In this document: positions 1-9,187 of the stretch, piece after piece
Layout: the number at the start of each line of letters is the position of its first letter
Position numbering within the stretch: position 1 is the stretch's first letter
The notes under the pieces: generated by a model
Databases searched by the model: none
The model's input: the letters and a program-made list of their open reading frames with translations, nothing else
Told to the model about the DNA's origin: nothing
Translations under genes and position numbers: made by a program
Source: JBBCJR01 sp037190805
Lineage (GTDB): Bacteria > Pseudomonadota > Alphaproteobacteria > Sphingomonadales > Sphingomonadaceae
Length of the DNA: 64,000 nt
Direction: 5' to 3'
Assembly: GCA_037190805.1 (NCBI GenBank)
Contig: JBBCJR010000004.1
Span: 62,001 to 126,000, forward strand

Positions 1-1
1 C

Positions 2-1525
2 CGCAAGTTCGATCCCTATCTGAACGTCGATCCGGGGACGATGAGCCCCTATCAGCATGGCGAGGTCTACGTCACCGACGACGGGGCCGAGACCGATCTC
101 GACCTTGGCCATTACGAACGGTTCACCGGTGTTCCTGGCCGTCAGTCGGACAACATCACGTCGGGCCGGATTTATTCCAACATCATCGCCAAGGAACGGC
201 GCGGCGATTTTCTGGGCGCCACGGTTCAGGTTATCCCCCACGTCACCGACGCCATCAAAGCGTTCGCCAAGGCCGAGACCGACGATCTCGACTTCGTGCT
301 GTGCGAGATCGGCGGCACGGTTGGCGACATCGAAAGTCTGCCGTTCATCGAGGCGATCCGCCAGTTGAACAACGAACTGCCCCGCGGCCAGGCGGTATTC
401 GTCCATGTGACGCTGGTGCCGTTCATCGCCGCGGCGGGCGAGCTCAAGACCAAGCCGACCCAGCATTCGGTGCGCGAGCTGACCTCGCTCGGTATTCAGC
501 CCCAGGTGCTGGTCTGCCGGTGCGAGCGGCCCTTGCCCGACAGCGAGCGGGCGAAGATCGCGCTGTTCTGCAATGTCCGCAAGGAAGCGGTGATCCCGGC
601 GCTCGATGCCCGCAGCATCTATGACGTGCCGTTGCAATATCATGCGCAAGGGTTGGATGCCGAAGTGCTGCGCGCGTTCGGAATTCTCGACGCCCCGGCC
701 CCGAAACTGGGCCGTTGGGAGGATATCCAGGATCGCCTGACCAATCCCGAGGGTGAGGTGACGATCGGCGTCGTCGGCAAATATGTCGGTTTGCCGGACG
801 CCTATAAGTCGCTGCATGAAGCGCTGGTTCACGGCGGCATCGCCAACCGCGTGAAGGTCAATGTCCGCTGGCTGGATGCCGAACTGTTCGAGGGCGCCGA
901 CGCCGACCTCGCTGCGGAACTGGAGCCGATGCACGGCATCCTCGTGCCCGGTGGCTTTGGCGAGCGCGGATCGGAAGGCAAGATCGCCGCAGTGCGCTTC
1001 GCCCGTGAACGGCAGGTTCCATTTCTGGGTATCTGCCTTGGCATGCAGATGGCCTGCATCGAGGGCGCCCGGAACACAGCCGGTCTAAGTCGTGCCTCGA
1101 CCAGCGAATTCGGCCCGACCGACGAGCCGGTCGTCGGCCTGATCACCGAGTGGATGACGGCCGAGGGGCTTCAGCAGCGCGAGGCGGGAGGCGATCTGGG
1201 CGGCACCATGCGGCTTGGCGCCTATGACGCCCGGCTGGCAGGGAACAGTCGTATCGCCTCGATCTATGGCGGAACCGATATTTCGGAACGTCATCGCCAC
1301 CGCTACGAGGTCAATATTCATTATCGCGACGCGCTGGAACAGGGTGGCCTCGTCTTTTCCGGCCTGTCGCCGGATGGCCGTCTGCCCGAAATCGTCGAGC
1401 GCCCCGATCATCCCTGGTTTATCGGCGTTCAGTTCCACCCGGAGCTGAAATCGAAGCCGTTCGATCCACACCCGCTGTTCGATAGCTTCATCGAAGCGGC
1501 GCTTCGTCAGAGTCGCCTAGTCTGA
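2..1525 (+). CDS. pyrG: CTP synthase, 5' end outside the window
   Basis: CTP synthase makes CTP from UTP, ATP and glutamine in the cytoplasm. The frame is open from base 2, so the first roughly 37 codons of a protein usually about 545 aa lie upstream. The synthetase domain continues to about 720. The class I glutamine amidotransferase domain follows, with the nucleophile Cys in GICLGMQMA and the His/Glu pair in VQFHPELKS. The only gene nearby downstream is convergent and unrelated. Identity is very secure; only the start is missing. Confidence 0.97.
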   Translation, partial: RKFDPYLNVDPGTMSPYQHGEVYVTDDGAETDLDLGHYERFTGVPGRQSDNITSGRIYSNIIAKERRGDFLGATVQVIPHVTDAIKAFAKAETDDLDFVLCEIGGTVGDIESLPFIEAIRQLNNELPRGQAVFVHVTLVPFIAAAGELKTKPTQHSVRELTSLGIQPQVLVCRCERPLPDSERAKIALFCNVRKEAVIPALDARSIYDVPLQYHAQGLDAEVLRAFGILDAPAPKLGRWEDIQDRLTNPEGEVTIGVVGKYVGLPDAYKSLHEALVHGGIANRVKVNVRWLDAELFEGADADLAAELEPMHGILVPGGFGERGSEGKIAAVRFARERQVPFLGICLGMQMACIEGARNTAGLSRASTSEFGPTDEPVVGLITEWMTAEGLQQREAGGDLGGTMRLGAYDARLAGNSRIASIYGGTDISERHRHRYEVNIHYRDALEQGGLVFSGLSPDGRLPEIVERPDHPWFIGVQFHPELKSKPFDPHPLFDSFIEAALRQSRLV

Positions 1526-1570
1526 TCGAGGTGGCTGCGCGGGTGCGCAACCGCCCTTGATCAAATTCGC

Positions 1571-1882
1571 TCAACGCACCTCGCGCGCGGTGGAGTCGGC
1601 TATGCCGTCGCCATCGGTATCGAGTGGCAACATGCGCGCCGGCGGACCGCTGCCGGCATCTTGAGATGCGAACAGATCCGCGAACAAGCTGGGGCCGCTA
1701 TCGGCAGGTGACGCTGCCACGGCCGCAGGAGCGTCGCCTTTGGCTAGCTTGGGCGTTTCAGGACGATTCAGGGCAGAGGGCGGAATCGATGCATCGGACG
1801 CAAACTCCGCGGCGAGCACACAGATTACGCCCGCGAACAGCAGGGCATGCCAGCGATTACGGAAAATGCGGGTTGGTAACAT
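1571..1882 (-). CDS. Small secreted or membrane-anchored protein of unknown function
   Basis: A 103-aa protein I do not recognise. It has a basic N-terminus (LPTRIFRNRW) followed by a hydrophobic stretch (about residues 12-26) that could be a signal peptide or a single membrane anchor. A Pro/Ala-rich middle follows. The C-terminal segment DTDGDGIAD resembles a calcium-binding DxDxDG loop. It is convergent with pyrG, 45 bp away. The calcium-binding idea is inference from one motif. The gene is likely real because of the coherent signal-like N-terminus and the lack of any better ORF here. Confidence 0.55.
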   Translation of the reverse strand: MLPTRIFRNRWHALLFAGVICVLAAEFASDASIPPSALNRPETPKLAKGDAPAAVAASPADSGPSLFADLFASQDAGSGPPARMLPLDTDGDGIADSTAREVR

Positions 1883-1997
1883 GCATCGGCGCTTAACTTA
1901 TTCAAGGCAAAAGCGGGGTTTGCGAAGTCGGTTAATCTGGCGCTCACCATGATGACGATATCGGAGTCGAAACGGTGTGAGTGGAGGCAAGTCGAAA

Positions 1998-2206
1998 GGG
2001 CAAAAAAGAAGACGCCCGAACCATAGGCCCGAGCGTCTCCCTGTGGCAGTGCCACCCCCCTTATGCTGGCCTTCGGCTTTCGCGCCGTGACCCTTTTAAT
2101 AGGCCGGCAGCGTGTCCAAGCCCTCCCCGAACCATGGCTTCATGATCGGATGCCCCCACGCTATGGCGCGGGGGGACAGATGTCACCATCTGGTGCATGT
2201 GGGCTG
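1998..2206 (-). ncRNA. Candidate structured non-coding RNA, about 200 nt, unidentified
   Basis: The 437-bp gap between 1883 and 2319 has no convincing gene but is rich in minus-strand secondary structure. In order 5' to 3' on the minus strand: a hairpin CAGATG-GTGA-CATCTG (2177-2192, GNRA loop), a C-run/G-run hairpin (about 2150-2175), a GCU..GGCC/GGCC..AGC helix enclosing CGGC-GCGAAA-GCCG (about 2060-2110), a short GTGGC-ACT-GCCAC hairpin (2045-2057), and a strong intrinsic terminator. A weak promoter (TTGCAG, 16-17 nt, GCTTAT) lies around 2215-2245. It could be a free sRNA or a leader of the small gene downstream. It lacks the hallmarks of SRP RNA, tmRNA and RNase P RNA; 6S RNA seems unlikely because the helices are local. 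Confidence 0.4.
2001..2037 (-). terminator. Intrinsic terminator of the candidate ncRNA
   Basis: On the minus strand a 12-bp stem with three G-U pairs and a 3-nt loop (bases 2011-2037) is followed directly by a T-rich run (2002-2010). The orientation of the T-run shows it terminates minus-strand transcription, upstream of the small gene at 1571-1882. Confidence 0.75.
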
Positions 2207-2319
2207 CGCGATAAGCACCGCCCTGTGATGAAACTGCAACAATCAGCCTGGCCGATTGCGCCGGGCGGCGGCCATGCTAAAGCCACCGGATCACCGGAGC
2301 TGATCGGAATTGCCTCCTC

Positions 2320-3633
2320 ATGCGCTTGTCCCGCTATTTTCTGCCCACGATGAAAGAAACGCCTGCCGACGCCCAGATCGTCAGCCATCGGCTGATGCTG
2401 CGTGCCGGTCTTATTCGGCAGACTTCCGCGGGAATCTACGCCTGGCTGCCGATGGGTCACCGCATTCTCCGCCGGATCGAGCAGATCGTCCGCGAGGAAC
2501 AGGACCGTGCCGGCGCGATCGAACTGCTGATGCCGACCATCCAGTCAGCGGACCTGTGGCGGGAAAGTGGGCGCTATGACGCCTATGGGCCCGAGATGCT
2601 GCGCCTGAAGGACCGGCACGACCGCGACATGCTGTTCGGACCGACGGCGGAGGAGGTGATCACGTCCATCTTCCGCGACTCGGCCAGGAGCTATCGCGAC
2701 CTGCCGCGCACCCTCTACAATATCCAGTGGAAGTTCCGCGACGAGGTCCGCCCCCGCTTCGGTATCATGCGCGGGCGCGAGTTCCTGATGAAGGACGCCT
2801 ATAGTTTCGACCTCGATGAGGCGGGAGCGCGGCACAGTTACAACCGAATGTTCGTTGCCTATCTGCGCACCTTCGCGCGGATGGGGCTCAGCGCCATTCC
2901 GATGCAGGCCGATACCGGGCCGATTGGCGGCGACCTCAGCCACGAGTTCATCGTCCTTGCCCCCACGGGCGAAAGCGAAGTCTTCTACCACCGCAACTGG
3001 GAACAGGCGCGCGATCTGGCCGTCGATCCGGATGACAAGGATGCGTTGCAGGCGTTCGTGTCGGGTCTCACCGCCGACTATGCCGCCACGGATGAGAAGC
3101 GGGACGAAGTCCGCGAGGCGGCGGCGGGTGAGGCTTTGCGCCGGTCGCGCGGTATCGAGGTCGGTCATATCTTTTTCTTCGGCACCAAATATTCGGCTGC
3201 GATGGGAATGAGCGTACAGGGTCCCGAGGGCCAGCCGGTGACGCCGCAGATGGGCAGCTACGGCATTGGCGTGTCGCGGCTGCTGGGCGCGATCATCGAG
3301 GCAAGCCATGACGATAACGGCATCATCTGGCCCGAGGCGGTGGCGCCCTATCAGGTCGGCCTGATTAATCTTAGGGTCGACGATGCGGACTGCGTCGGGG
3401 TCGCCGACGATATCGAGGCGCGGCTGACGGCGGCCGGCGTCGATGTGCTTTATGACGATCGCGACGAGCGCGGCGGCGCCAAGTTCGCCAACATGGACCT
3501 GATCGGGTTGCCCTGGCAGCTGGTGGTGGGACCGAAGGGCGTGAAGGCGGGCGTCGTCGAGCTGAAGAACCGGCGCAGCGGCGAGAAGCAGGAGCTGTCG
3601 ATCGACAGCGCGCTGGCGAGGCTGACGGCGTGA
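2320..3633 (+). CDS. proS: Prolyl-tRNA synthetase, short form without editing domain
   Basis: Charges tRNA-Pro with proline. At 437 aa it is the short alphaproteobacterial type: class II motif 2 (KFRDEVRPRFG, then GREFLMKDAYSF) is followed, without the roughly 180-residue insertion that edits Ala-tRNA-Pro in E. coli, by motif 3 (GSYGIGVSRLLGAI) and an anticodon-binding C-terminal domain. Editing would therefore have to be done by a separate protein. The ATG at 2320 gives the usual N-terminus RLSRYFLPTMKETPADA. The stop overlaps the next start by 4 nt, so proS, the Lol permease and lolD are probably co-transcribed. Confidence 0.97.
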   Translation: MRLSRYFLPTMKETPADAQIVSHRLMLRAGLIRQTSAGIYAWLPMGHRILRRIEQIVREEQDRAGAIELLMPTIQSADLWRESGRYDAYGPEMLRLKDRHDRDMLFGPTAEEVITSIFRDSARSYRDLPRTLYNIQWKFRDEVRPRFGIMRGREFLMKDAYSFDLDEAGARHSYNRMFVAYLRTFARMGLSAIPMQADTGPIGGDLSHEFIVLAPTGESEVFYHRNWEQARDLAVDPDDKDALQAFVSGLTADYAATDEKRDEVREAAAGEALRRSRGIEVGHIFFFGTKYSAAMGMSVQGPEGQPVTPQMGSYGIGVSRLLGAIIEASHDDNGIIWPEAVAPYQVGLINLRVDDADCVGVADDIEARLTAAGVDVLYDDRDERGGAKFANMDLIGLPWQLVVGPKGVKAGVVELKNRRSGEKQELSIDSALARLTA

Positions 3634-4880
3634 TCCTCAACCGCTACGAGCGGATGATCGCCCGGCGATATCTCTATCCGGGCAAGGGTGAGGGGTTCAT
3701 CTTCCTCGTCGCCTCGATCAGCCTCGTCGCGGTCATGCTGGGCGTCGCCGCGCTGATCGCGGTGATGAGCGTCATGAACGGCTTTCGCGCCGAACTGTTC
3801 GACAAGATCGTCGGCTTGAACGGCCACGCGGTGGTGCAGGGCTATGGCGGACGCCTGCCCGACTGGCGCGCGATCCAGCGCGAGATCGCCGCGACGCCGG
3901 GGGTAACCGAGGCGGTGCCGTTGATCGAACAGCCGCTGATGGCCAGCTTTTCGGGCCGGGTCGAGGGAGTCCTCGTCCGCGGGCTCAACATGCCCGATAT
4001 CACTGGCAACGAGACGCTGTCCGGCAAGGTCGTTGCAGGCAACATCAGCGATCTGTCGCCGTCCGAGCCTGCTGTGGCGATCGGCGCGCGGCTGGCGGAA
4101 GCGCTGGGCGCGACGATCGGCTCGTCGATCAGCCTGATCAGCCCGCAGGGTCAGGTGACGCCGTTCGGCACCGCGCCGCGCATCGTCGCCTATCGCGTGG
4201 CGGCGATCTTCGAGGTCGGCGTTTATGACTATGACAAGGCCTTCGTGATCATGCCGATGGAGCAGGCGCAGACCCTGCTGATGCTTGAAGATAGCGTTGG
4301 CATGATCGAGGTGAAGACCGTCAATCCCGACCGGGTGGACCAGATCCTCGCCCCGATCGTCCCCAAGATCAGCGGCCAGGCGGTGTTGACCGACTGGCGG
4401 ACGCTCAATGCCTCGCTGTTCGATGCGCTGAACGTCGAACGTGTGGTGATGTTCTGGGTGCTGTCGATCATCATCCTGGTCGCGGTGTTCAACATCCTGT
4501 CGTCGCTGATCATGCTGGTCAGGGCAAAAACCCGCGACATCGCGATCCTGAGAACGATGGGCGCCACCCGCGTTGGCCTGATGAAGGTGTTCATGACCGT
4601 GGGCACCCTGATCGGCATGGCCGGCATCGCGGCGGGGGTGCTTCTGGGGTTTACCATCCTTTATTTCCGGCAGGGGATCGTCGGCGGAATCGGCCGGCTG
4701 ACCGGCCAGAATCTGTGGGATCCGTCGATCCGCTATCTGACCGAGCTGCCGGCCAAGACCGACCCGCTCGAAATTCTTGCCATCGTATCGATGGCGTTGA
4801 TTCTCAGTTTCCTCGCGACGCTCTATCCAGCGTGGAAGGCGGCGGGGACCGATCCCGTGCAGGTGCTGCTCTATGAGTGA
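3630..4880 (+). CDS. lolC: Lipoprotein-releasing ABC transporter permease (LolC/LolE/LolF family)
   Basis: Inner-membrane permease (416 aa) that, with LolD, extracts lipoproteins from the inner membrane and passes them to LolA. There is one N-terminal membrane segment (about residues 20-45), a large periplasmic domain, and three C-terminal segments with the FtsX-type region around AKTRDIAILRTMGATR. Only one permease gene is present, so the complex is probably a homodimer (LolF-like), as known in many alphaproteobacteria; that is inference. GTG start overlapping proS by 4 nt. The lolD start lies 8 bp inside its 3' end. Confidence 0.93.
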   Translation: MILNRYERMIARRYLYPGKGEGFIFLVASISLVAVMLGVAALIAVMSVMNGFRAELFDKIVGLNGHAVVQGYGGRLPDWRAIQREIAATPGVTEAVPLIEQPLMASFSGRVEGVLVRGLNMPDITGNETLSGKVVAGNISDLSPSEPAVAIGARLAEALGATIGSSISLISPQGQVTPFGTAPRIVAYRVAAIFEVGVYDYDKAFVIMPMEQAQTLLMLEDSVGMIEVKTVNPDRVDQILAPIVPKISGQAVLTDWRTLNASLFDALNVERVVMFWVLSIIILVAVFNILSSLIMLVRAKTRDIAILRTMGATRVGLMKVFMTVGTLIGMAGIAAGVLLGFTILYFRQGIVGGIGRLTGQNLWDPSIRYLTELPAKTDPLEILAIVSMALILSFLATLYPAWKAAGTDPVQVLLYE

Positions 4881-5544
4881 CGTGCTGGCCGTCCATGACC
4901 TGCGCCGCGCCTTTCACCAGGGCGGCGTGACGATCGAAGTGCTGCGCGGCGTCGACCTCCATGTCGGACCGGGAGAGATCGTGGCGTTGCTCGGCCCGTC
5001 GGGGTCGGGCAAATCGACCATGCTCCAGGCGGTCGGCCTGCTCGAAGGCGGGTTCGAGGGCAGCATCCGGATCGATGGCGTCCAGTGCGAGCGGTTGGAC
5101 AATAACGGCCGCACCGTCGTCCGCCGCGAGAAGCTGGGTTTTGTCTATCAGTTCCACCATCTGCTGCCCGATTTCACGGCGGTGGAGAATGTCGTGCTGC
5201 CGCAGCTGATCCGCGATGCCGGGCCGGATGCGGCGCGCGCGCGCGCGCAATCGCTGCTGACCGATCTCGGATTGGCTCAGCGGCTGGAGCATCGGCCCAG
5301 CCAGCTGTCGGGCGGCGAGCAGCAGCGCGTTGCCGTCGCTCGGGCGCTCGCCAACCGTCCGGTGCTGGTACTGGCCGACGAGCCGACCGGCAATCTCGAC
5401 GAGGCCACCGCCGATATCGTGCTGACCGAGTTCCTGCGCCTCGTGCGCGGGCAGGGCTCGGCGGCGCTCGTGGCGACCCACAATCAGCGCCTGGCGGCCA
5501 AGATGGACCGCATCGTGACCCTGAAAGACGGCCGGCTGGCGTAA
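4873..5544 (+). CDS. lolD: Lipoprotein-releasing ABC transporter ATPase
   Basis: Cytoplasmic ATPase (223 aa) that powers the neighbouring Lol permease. All ABC motifs are intact: Walker A GPSGSGKST, Q-loop in YQFHHLL, signature LSGGEQQRVAVARAL, Walker B LVLADEPTGNLD, and the switch His in VATHNQ. It belongs to the MacB/LolD/YbbA subgroup; assignment to lolD rests on the adjacent permease rather than on residues unique to LolD. The start overlaps the permease gene by 8 nt. Confidence 0.93.
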   Translation: MSDVLAVHDLRRAFHQGGVTIEVLRGVDLHVGPGEIVALLGPSGSGKSTMLQAVGLLEGGFEGSIRIDGVQCERLDNNGRTVVRREKLGFVYQFHHLLPDFTAVENVVLPQLIRDAGPDAARARAQSLLTDLGLAQRLEHRPSQLSGGEQQRVAVARALANRPVLVLADEPTGNLDEATADIVLTEFLRLVRGQGSAALVATHNQRLAAKMDRIVTLKDGRLA

Positions 5545-5691
5545 CTCCCACCCCTTCCGTGGCGATCGGGGTGCGGCGAATGTTACCGCCAGAGCAAAGC
5601 GGCCCGCGATTTCGCGATGGGTCGTCAGCGGGATGCGAGCGGTCCTGCCCATGCCTCCCCGAATCGGGTTAGGGCTGGTAGCGTCATCCGC

Positions 5692-8600
5692 ATGTCATCC
5701 ACGCGATCGCCGTCCTTCATCCCCCTGCGCGTCTTTTCCGCCTATACCATGCTGGAAGGCGCGATCGAGCCCAAGGCGGCGGCCAAGGTGGCGGCGAAGC
5801 TCGGCTTTCCGGCGATGGCGGTCACGGATCGCAACGGCCTTTACGGCGCCATGGCCTTTTCCGACGCCTGCATGGCCGCAGGGGTTCAGCCGATCATCGG
5901 CACCATGCTGGCGATCGCCCGGCCCGGCACGCCGGAGGGCAAACCGCCGATCATCGACTGGCTGGCCCTCTATGCGCAGGACGAGGTCGGTTACAACAAT
6001 CTCTGCGCGCTGGTGTCGGCCGCCCATCTCGATCGGCCCGCGCACGAGGATGCCCATGTTCCGCTCGCCCGGCTGGAGGGCGCGACGGCGGGCCTCATCG
6101 CACTGACGGCGGGCGGGGAGGGCGCGCTGGCACGTCTGATCGCCGAGGGGCAACCGGTCGAACCCTATCTCGACCGGTTGCAAGCGCTGTTTCCGGGCCG
6201 CCTCTACATCGAGCTCATCCGTCGCGACAATGCGGTCGAGACCGCCGCCGAGACGGGGCTGATCGACCTAGCCTATGCCCACGATCTGCCGCTGGTGGCG
6301 ACCAACCCGGCTTTCTACGCCGAACCTGGTTTTCACGCCGCGCATGACGCCATGCTGTGCATCGCCGGTTCGACCTATCTCGACACGGACGACCGCGCCC
6401 GATCATGCCGGGAAGCATGGTTGAAGCCCGCCGACATGATGGCAGGGCTGTTCGAGGATGTGCCCGAAGCGATCGCCAACACGCTGGTCGTCGCCCAGCG
6501 CTGCGCCGTCACCGCGCCGAAGCGCTCTCCGATTCTGCCCAGTCTCGCGGGCGATCGCGAGGCGGAAGCGGTGGCGCTGGCCGAGGAAGCACGCGCCGGT
6601 CTCGAACGCCGGCTGGACTTCGCTGGCATCGGTGGCGAAGCGGCGACGCCTTATCGCGAGCGGCTGGCGTTCGAGGTCGACGTTATCAACACGATGGGTT
6701 TCGGTGGCTATTTCCTCATCGTCGCCGACTTCATCCAGTGGGCGAAGCGCAACGATATTCCGGTGGGGCCGGGGCGCGGTTCCGGCGCCGGCTCGGTAGT
6801 GGCGTGGGCGCTCACCATCACGGATCTCGACCCGCTGAAACTCGGGCTGCTGTTCGAACGCTTCCTCAACCCCGAGCGCGTGTCGATGCCCGACTTCGAC
6901 ATCGACTTCTGCGAAACGCGGCGCGAGGAGGTGATCCGTTACGTTCAGGACAAATATGGCCGCGATCAGGTGGCCCAGATCATCACCTTCGGAAAGCTGA
7001 AGGCGCGGGCCGTGCTCAAGGACACCGGCCGCGTTCTCCAGATGAGCTATGGCCAGGTCGACCGGCTGGCGAAGCTGGTTCCGAACCATCCGACCGATCC
7101 ATGGACGCTGGAACGGGCGCTGAATGGCGTGTCCGAGCTGGCGGGCGAATACAAGAACCAGTCCGACGTCAAGCGCCTCCTCGACCTCGCGATGAAGTTG
7201 GAGGGGTTGCCCCGCCACTCGTCCACCCACGCCGCCGGCGTCGTCATCGGCGACCGGCCGCTGGCGGAGTTGGTGCCACTCTATCGCGATCCCCGTTCCG
7301 ACATGCCGGTCACCCAGTTCGACATGAAGTATGTCGAAGGGGCAGGATTGGTGAAGTTCGACTTCCTGGGCCTGAAAACCCTGTCGGTGCTCCAGCGAGC
7401 AAAGATGCTGCTGGAGAAGCGCGGTATCTCGATCGACCTCGACCGCCTGGCCTGGGACGACCCTGAAGTTTACCGCCTGCTCGGTCGGGGCGACACGGTG
7501 GGCGTGTTCCAGCTGGAATCGGAAGGCATGCGGCGCACCCTGAGCGCCGTCCGGCCGACCAATTTCGAGGACATCATCGCACTTGTCTCGCTCTACCGGC
7601 CGGGTCCGATGGACAATATCCCCACCTTTGGCGCGCGCAAGAACGGGCGCGAGGGGATCAGTTATCCGCATCCCCTGCTGGAGCCGGTGCTGAAGGACAC
7701 CTATGGCGTCATCGTCTATCAGGAGCAGGTGATGCAGGCGGCGCAGGTGCTGGCCGGCTATTCCCTGGGTGAAGCCGACCTGCTGCGCCGCGCGATGGGC
7801 AAGAAGATCCAGGCCGAGATGGATGCCCAGCGCGACCGCTTCGTCACCGGCGCGGTGACGCGCGGCGTGCCGAAGGGACAGGCGAACGAGCTGTTCGACC
7901 TTATCGACAAGTTCGCGGGCTATGGCTTCAACAAGAGCCATGCCGCAGCCTATGCGCTCGTCGCCTATCAGACCGCCTGGTTGAAGGCGCATCATCCTGT
8001 CGAATTTTATGCCGCCTCGATGAGCTACGATATCGCGCTGACCGACAAGCTGGCGATCTTCGTCGATGACATGCGACGCCTGGGGCATCAATGCCTGCCG
8101 CCCGATATCAATTGCTCGGAAGCTGATTTCTCGGTCGAGGCGGGTGAGGATGGCGTGCTTGCCGTCCGCTATGCGCTGGGAGCCCTGAAGGGCGTCGGCG
8201 AAAAGGCTATGGAGGGGCTGGTCGCTGGTCGTGAGGCGGCGGGGCCGTTCGCCTCGCTCGACGAGTTCGCCGAACGGGTCGACCCGCGCCAGCTCAACCG
8301 CCGTCAGCTCGAAAGCCTCGCAGCGGCCGGCGCCTTCGACGGGCTGGAAAAGGAACGTAGCCGGGTGTTCGGCGGTGCGGAAGCAGTCCTCGCCCATGCC
8401 AACAGCGCCGAATCGGCGCGCACGACCGGGCAGGGCGGATTGTTCGGCGGCGGCGAGGCCGGCGTCCAGCCGATCCACCTGCCGGCAAGCGCGCACTGGT
8501 CGCTGGCCGAGCGAATGGCGGCCGAGAAGGATGCCTTCGGCTTCTATTTCTCGGCCCATCCGGTCGATCGCTATGGCCATCTGCTGCGGGCCCATGGCGC

Positions 8601-9171
8601 GGTGGGTATGATCCAGGCGATCGAGCGAGGGCCCTCTTCGGACGGCGACCGCGCCGTGGCCCTGGTCGGCGTGCTGGTCGAGGACGCGCGCTGGCGAACC
8701 TCGCAGAAGGGGCGCCGCTATCTACTGGCCACCTGTTCGGATGCGTCGGGCCAATATGTCGCCAGCATCTTCGACGATGAGGCGGCCGAGGCGGTGGAGC
8801 ATGCCGCCCGGGCCGGCGGCTGTGCGCTGGTGACGGTGGAGCTGAACTGGCGACCGGGGGAGGATACGCCGCGCCTTACCTTCCGTGACATCACGCTGCT
8901 GGAGGATCTGGTCGGCGCCACCCGTCTGTCGCTCGACATCACCGTCGACGATGAAATGGCGGTGCAGGCGCTCGCTGAGGAATTACGGGAAGGCGGGCGA
9001 GGGCAGGTGACGCTGACCTTGCAACTGCCCGGAAATGGCGAGGCGCGGCTGCGGCTGGGCAATCGCTACCTGCTCGATGCCGAACTGGTGTCACGGCTCG
9101 AACGCCTGCCCGGCGTCCTCGCGGTCAGCCTTGCGGCGGAAGACCGCCCGCGCCTGGCGCTGGCATCCTGA
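5692..9171 (+). CDS. dnaE: DNA polymerase III alpha subunit
   Basis: Replicative polymerase, 1159 aa from the ATG at 5692; an in-frame start at 5617 would add 25 residues with no family resemblance. The order is an N-terminal PHP domain (about 1-190), the C-family polymerase palm with PDFDIDFCE near residue 400, fingers and thumb (YRPGPMDNIP, IVYQEQVMQ), a helix-hairpin-helix region, an OB fold and a C-terminal clamp/tau-binding part. Oddity: the first PHP motif, HLRVHS in E. coli DnaE, reads PLRVFS here, so both metal-ligand-type histidines are absent. The gene stands alone and converges on the radical SAM gene 16 bp away. Confidence 0.97.
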   Translation: MSSTRSPSFIPLRVFSAYTMLEGAIEPKAAAKVAAKLGFPAMAVTDRNGLYGAMAFSDACMAAGVQPIIGTMLAIARPGTPEGKPPIIDWLALYAQDEVGYNNLCALVSAAHLDRPAHEDAHVPLARLEGATAGLIALTAGGEGALARLIAEGQPVEPYLDRLQALFPGRLYIELIRRDNAVETAAETGLIDLAYAHDLPLVATNPAFYAEPGFHAAHDAMLCIAGSTYLDTDDRARSCREAWLKPADMMAGLFEDVPEAIANTLVVAQRCAVTAPKRSPILPSLAGDREAEAVALAEEARAGLERRLDFAGIGGEAATPYRERLAFEVDVINTMGFGGYFLIVADFIQWAKRNDIPVGPGRGSGAGSVVAWALTITDLDPLKLGLLFERFLNPERVSMPDFDIDFCETRREEVIRYVQDKYGRDQVAQIITFGKLKARAVLKDTGRVLQMSYGQVDRLAKLVPNHPTDPWTLERALNGVSELAGEYKNQSDVKRLLDLAMKLEGLPRHSSTHAAGVVIGDRPLAELVPLYRDPRSDMPVTQFDMKYVEGAGLVKFDFLGLKTLSVLQRAKMLLEKRGISIDLDRLAWDDPEVYRLLGRGDTVGVFQLESEGMRRTLSAVRPTNFEDIIALVSLYRPGPMDNIPTFGARKNGREGISYPHPLLEPVLKDTYGVIVYQEQVMQAAQVLAGYSLGEADLLRRAMGKKIQAEMDAQRDRFVTGAVTRGVPKGQANELFDLIDKFAGYGFNKSHAAAYALVAYQTAWLKAHHPVEFYAASMSYDIALTDKLAIFVDDMRRLGHQCLPPDINCSEADFSVEAGEDGVLAVRYALGALKGVGEKAMEGLVAGREAAGPFASLDEFAERVDPRQLNRRQLESLAAAGAFDGLEKERSRVFGGAEAVLAHANSAESARTTGQGGLFGGGEAGVQPIHLPASAHWSLAERMAAEKDAFGFYFSAHPVDRYGHLLRAHGAVGMIQAIERGPSSDGDRAVALVGVLVEDARWRTSQKGRRYLLATCSDASGQYVASIFDDEAAEAVEHAARAGGCALVTVELNWRPGEDTPRLTFRDITLLEDLVGATRLSLDITVDDEMAVQALAEELREGGRGQVTLTLQLPGNGEARLRLGNRYLLDAELVSRLERLPGVLAVSLAAEDRPRLALAS

Positions 9172-9187
9172 GGCACGTGAGGCCCCG

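Noticed and set aside
1998..2206. SRP RNA, tmRNA, RNase P RNA or cobalamin riboswitch at the structured region
   Set aside because: I looked for GGAAGG..AGCAGCC, a peptide tag with CCA end, GAGGAAAGUCC, and the B12-box; none is present.
2545..3309. 254-aa minus-strand frame opposite proS
   Set aside because: Shadow of proS, without any start signal or domain.
6403..8595. 730-aa open frame on the minus strand
   Set aside because: It lies wholly antisense to dnaE, has the composition of GC-rich shadow frames and no recognisable domain.
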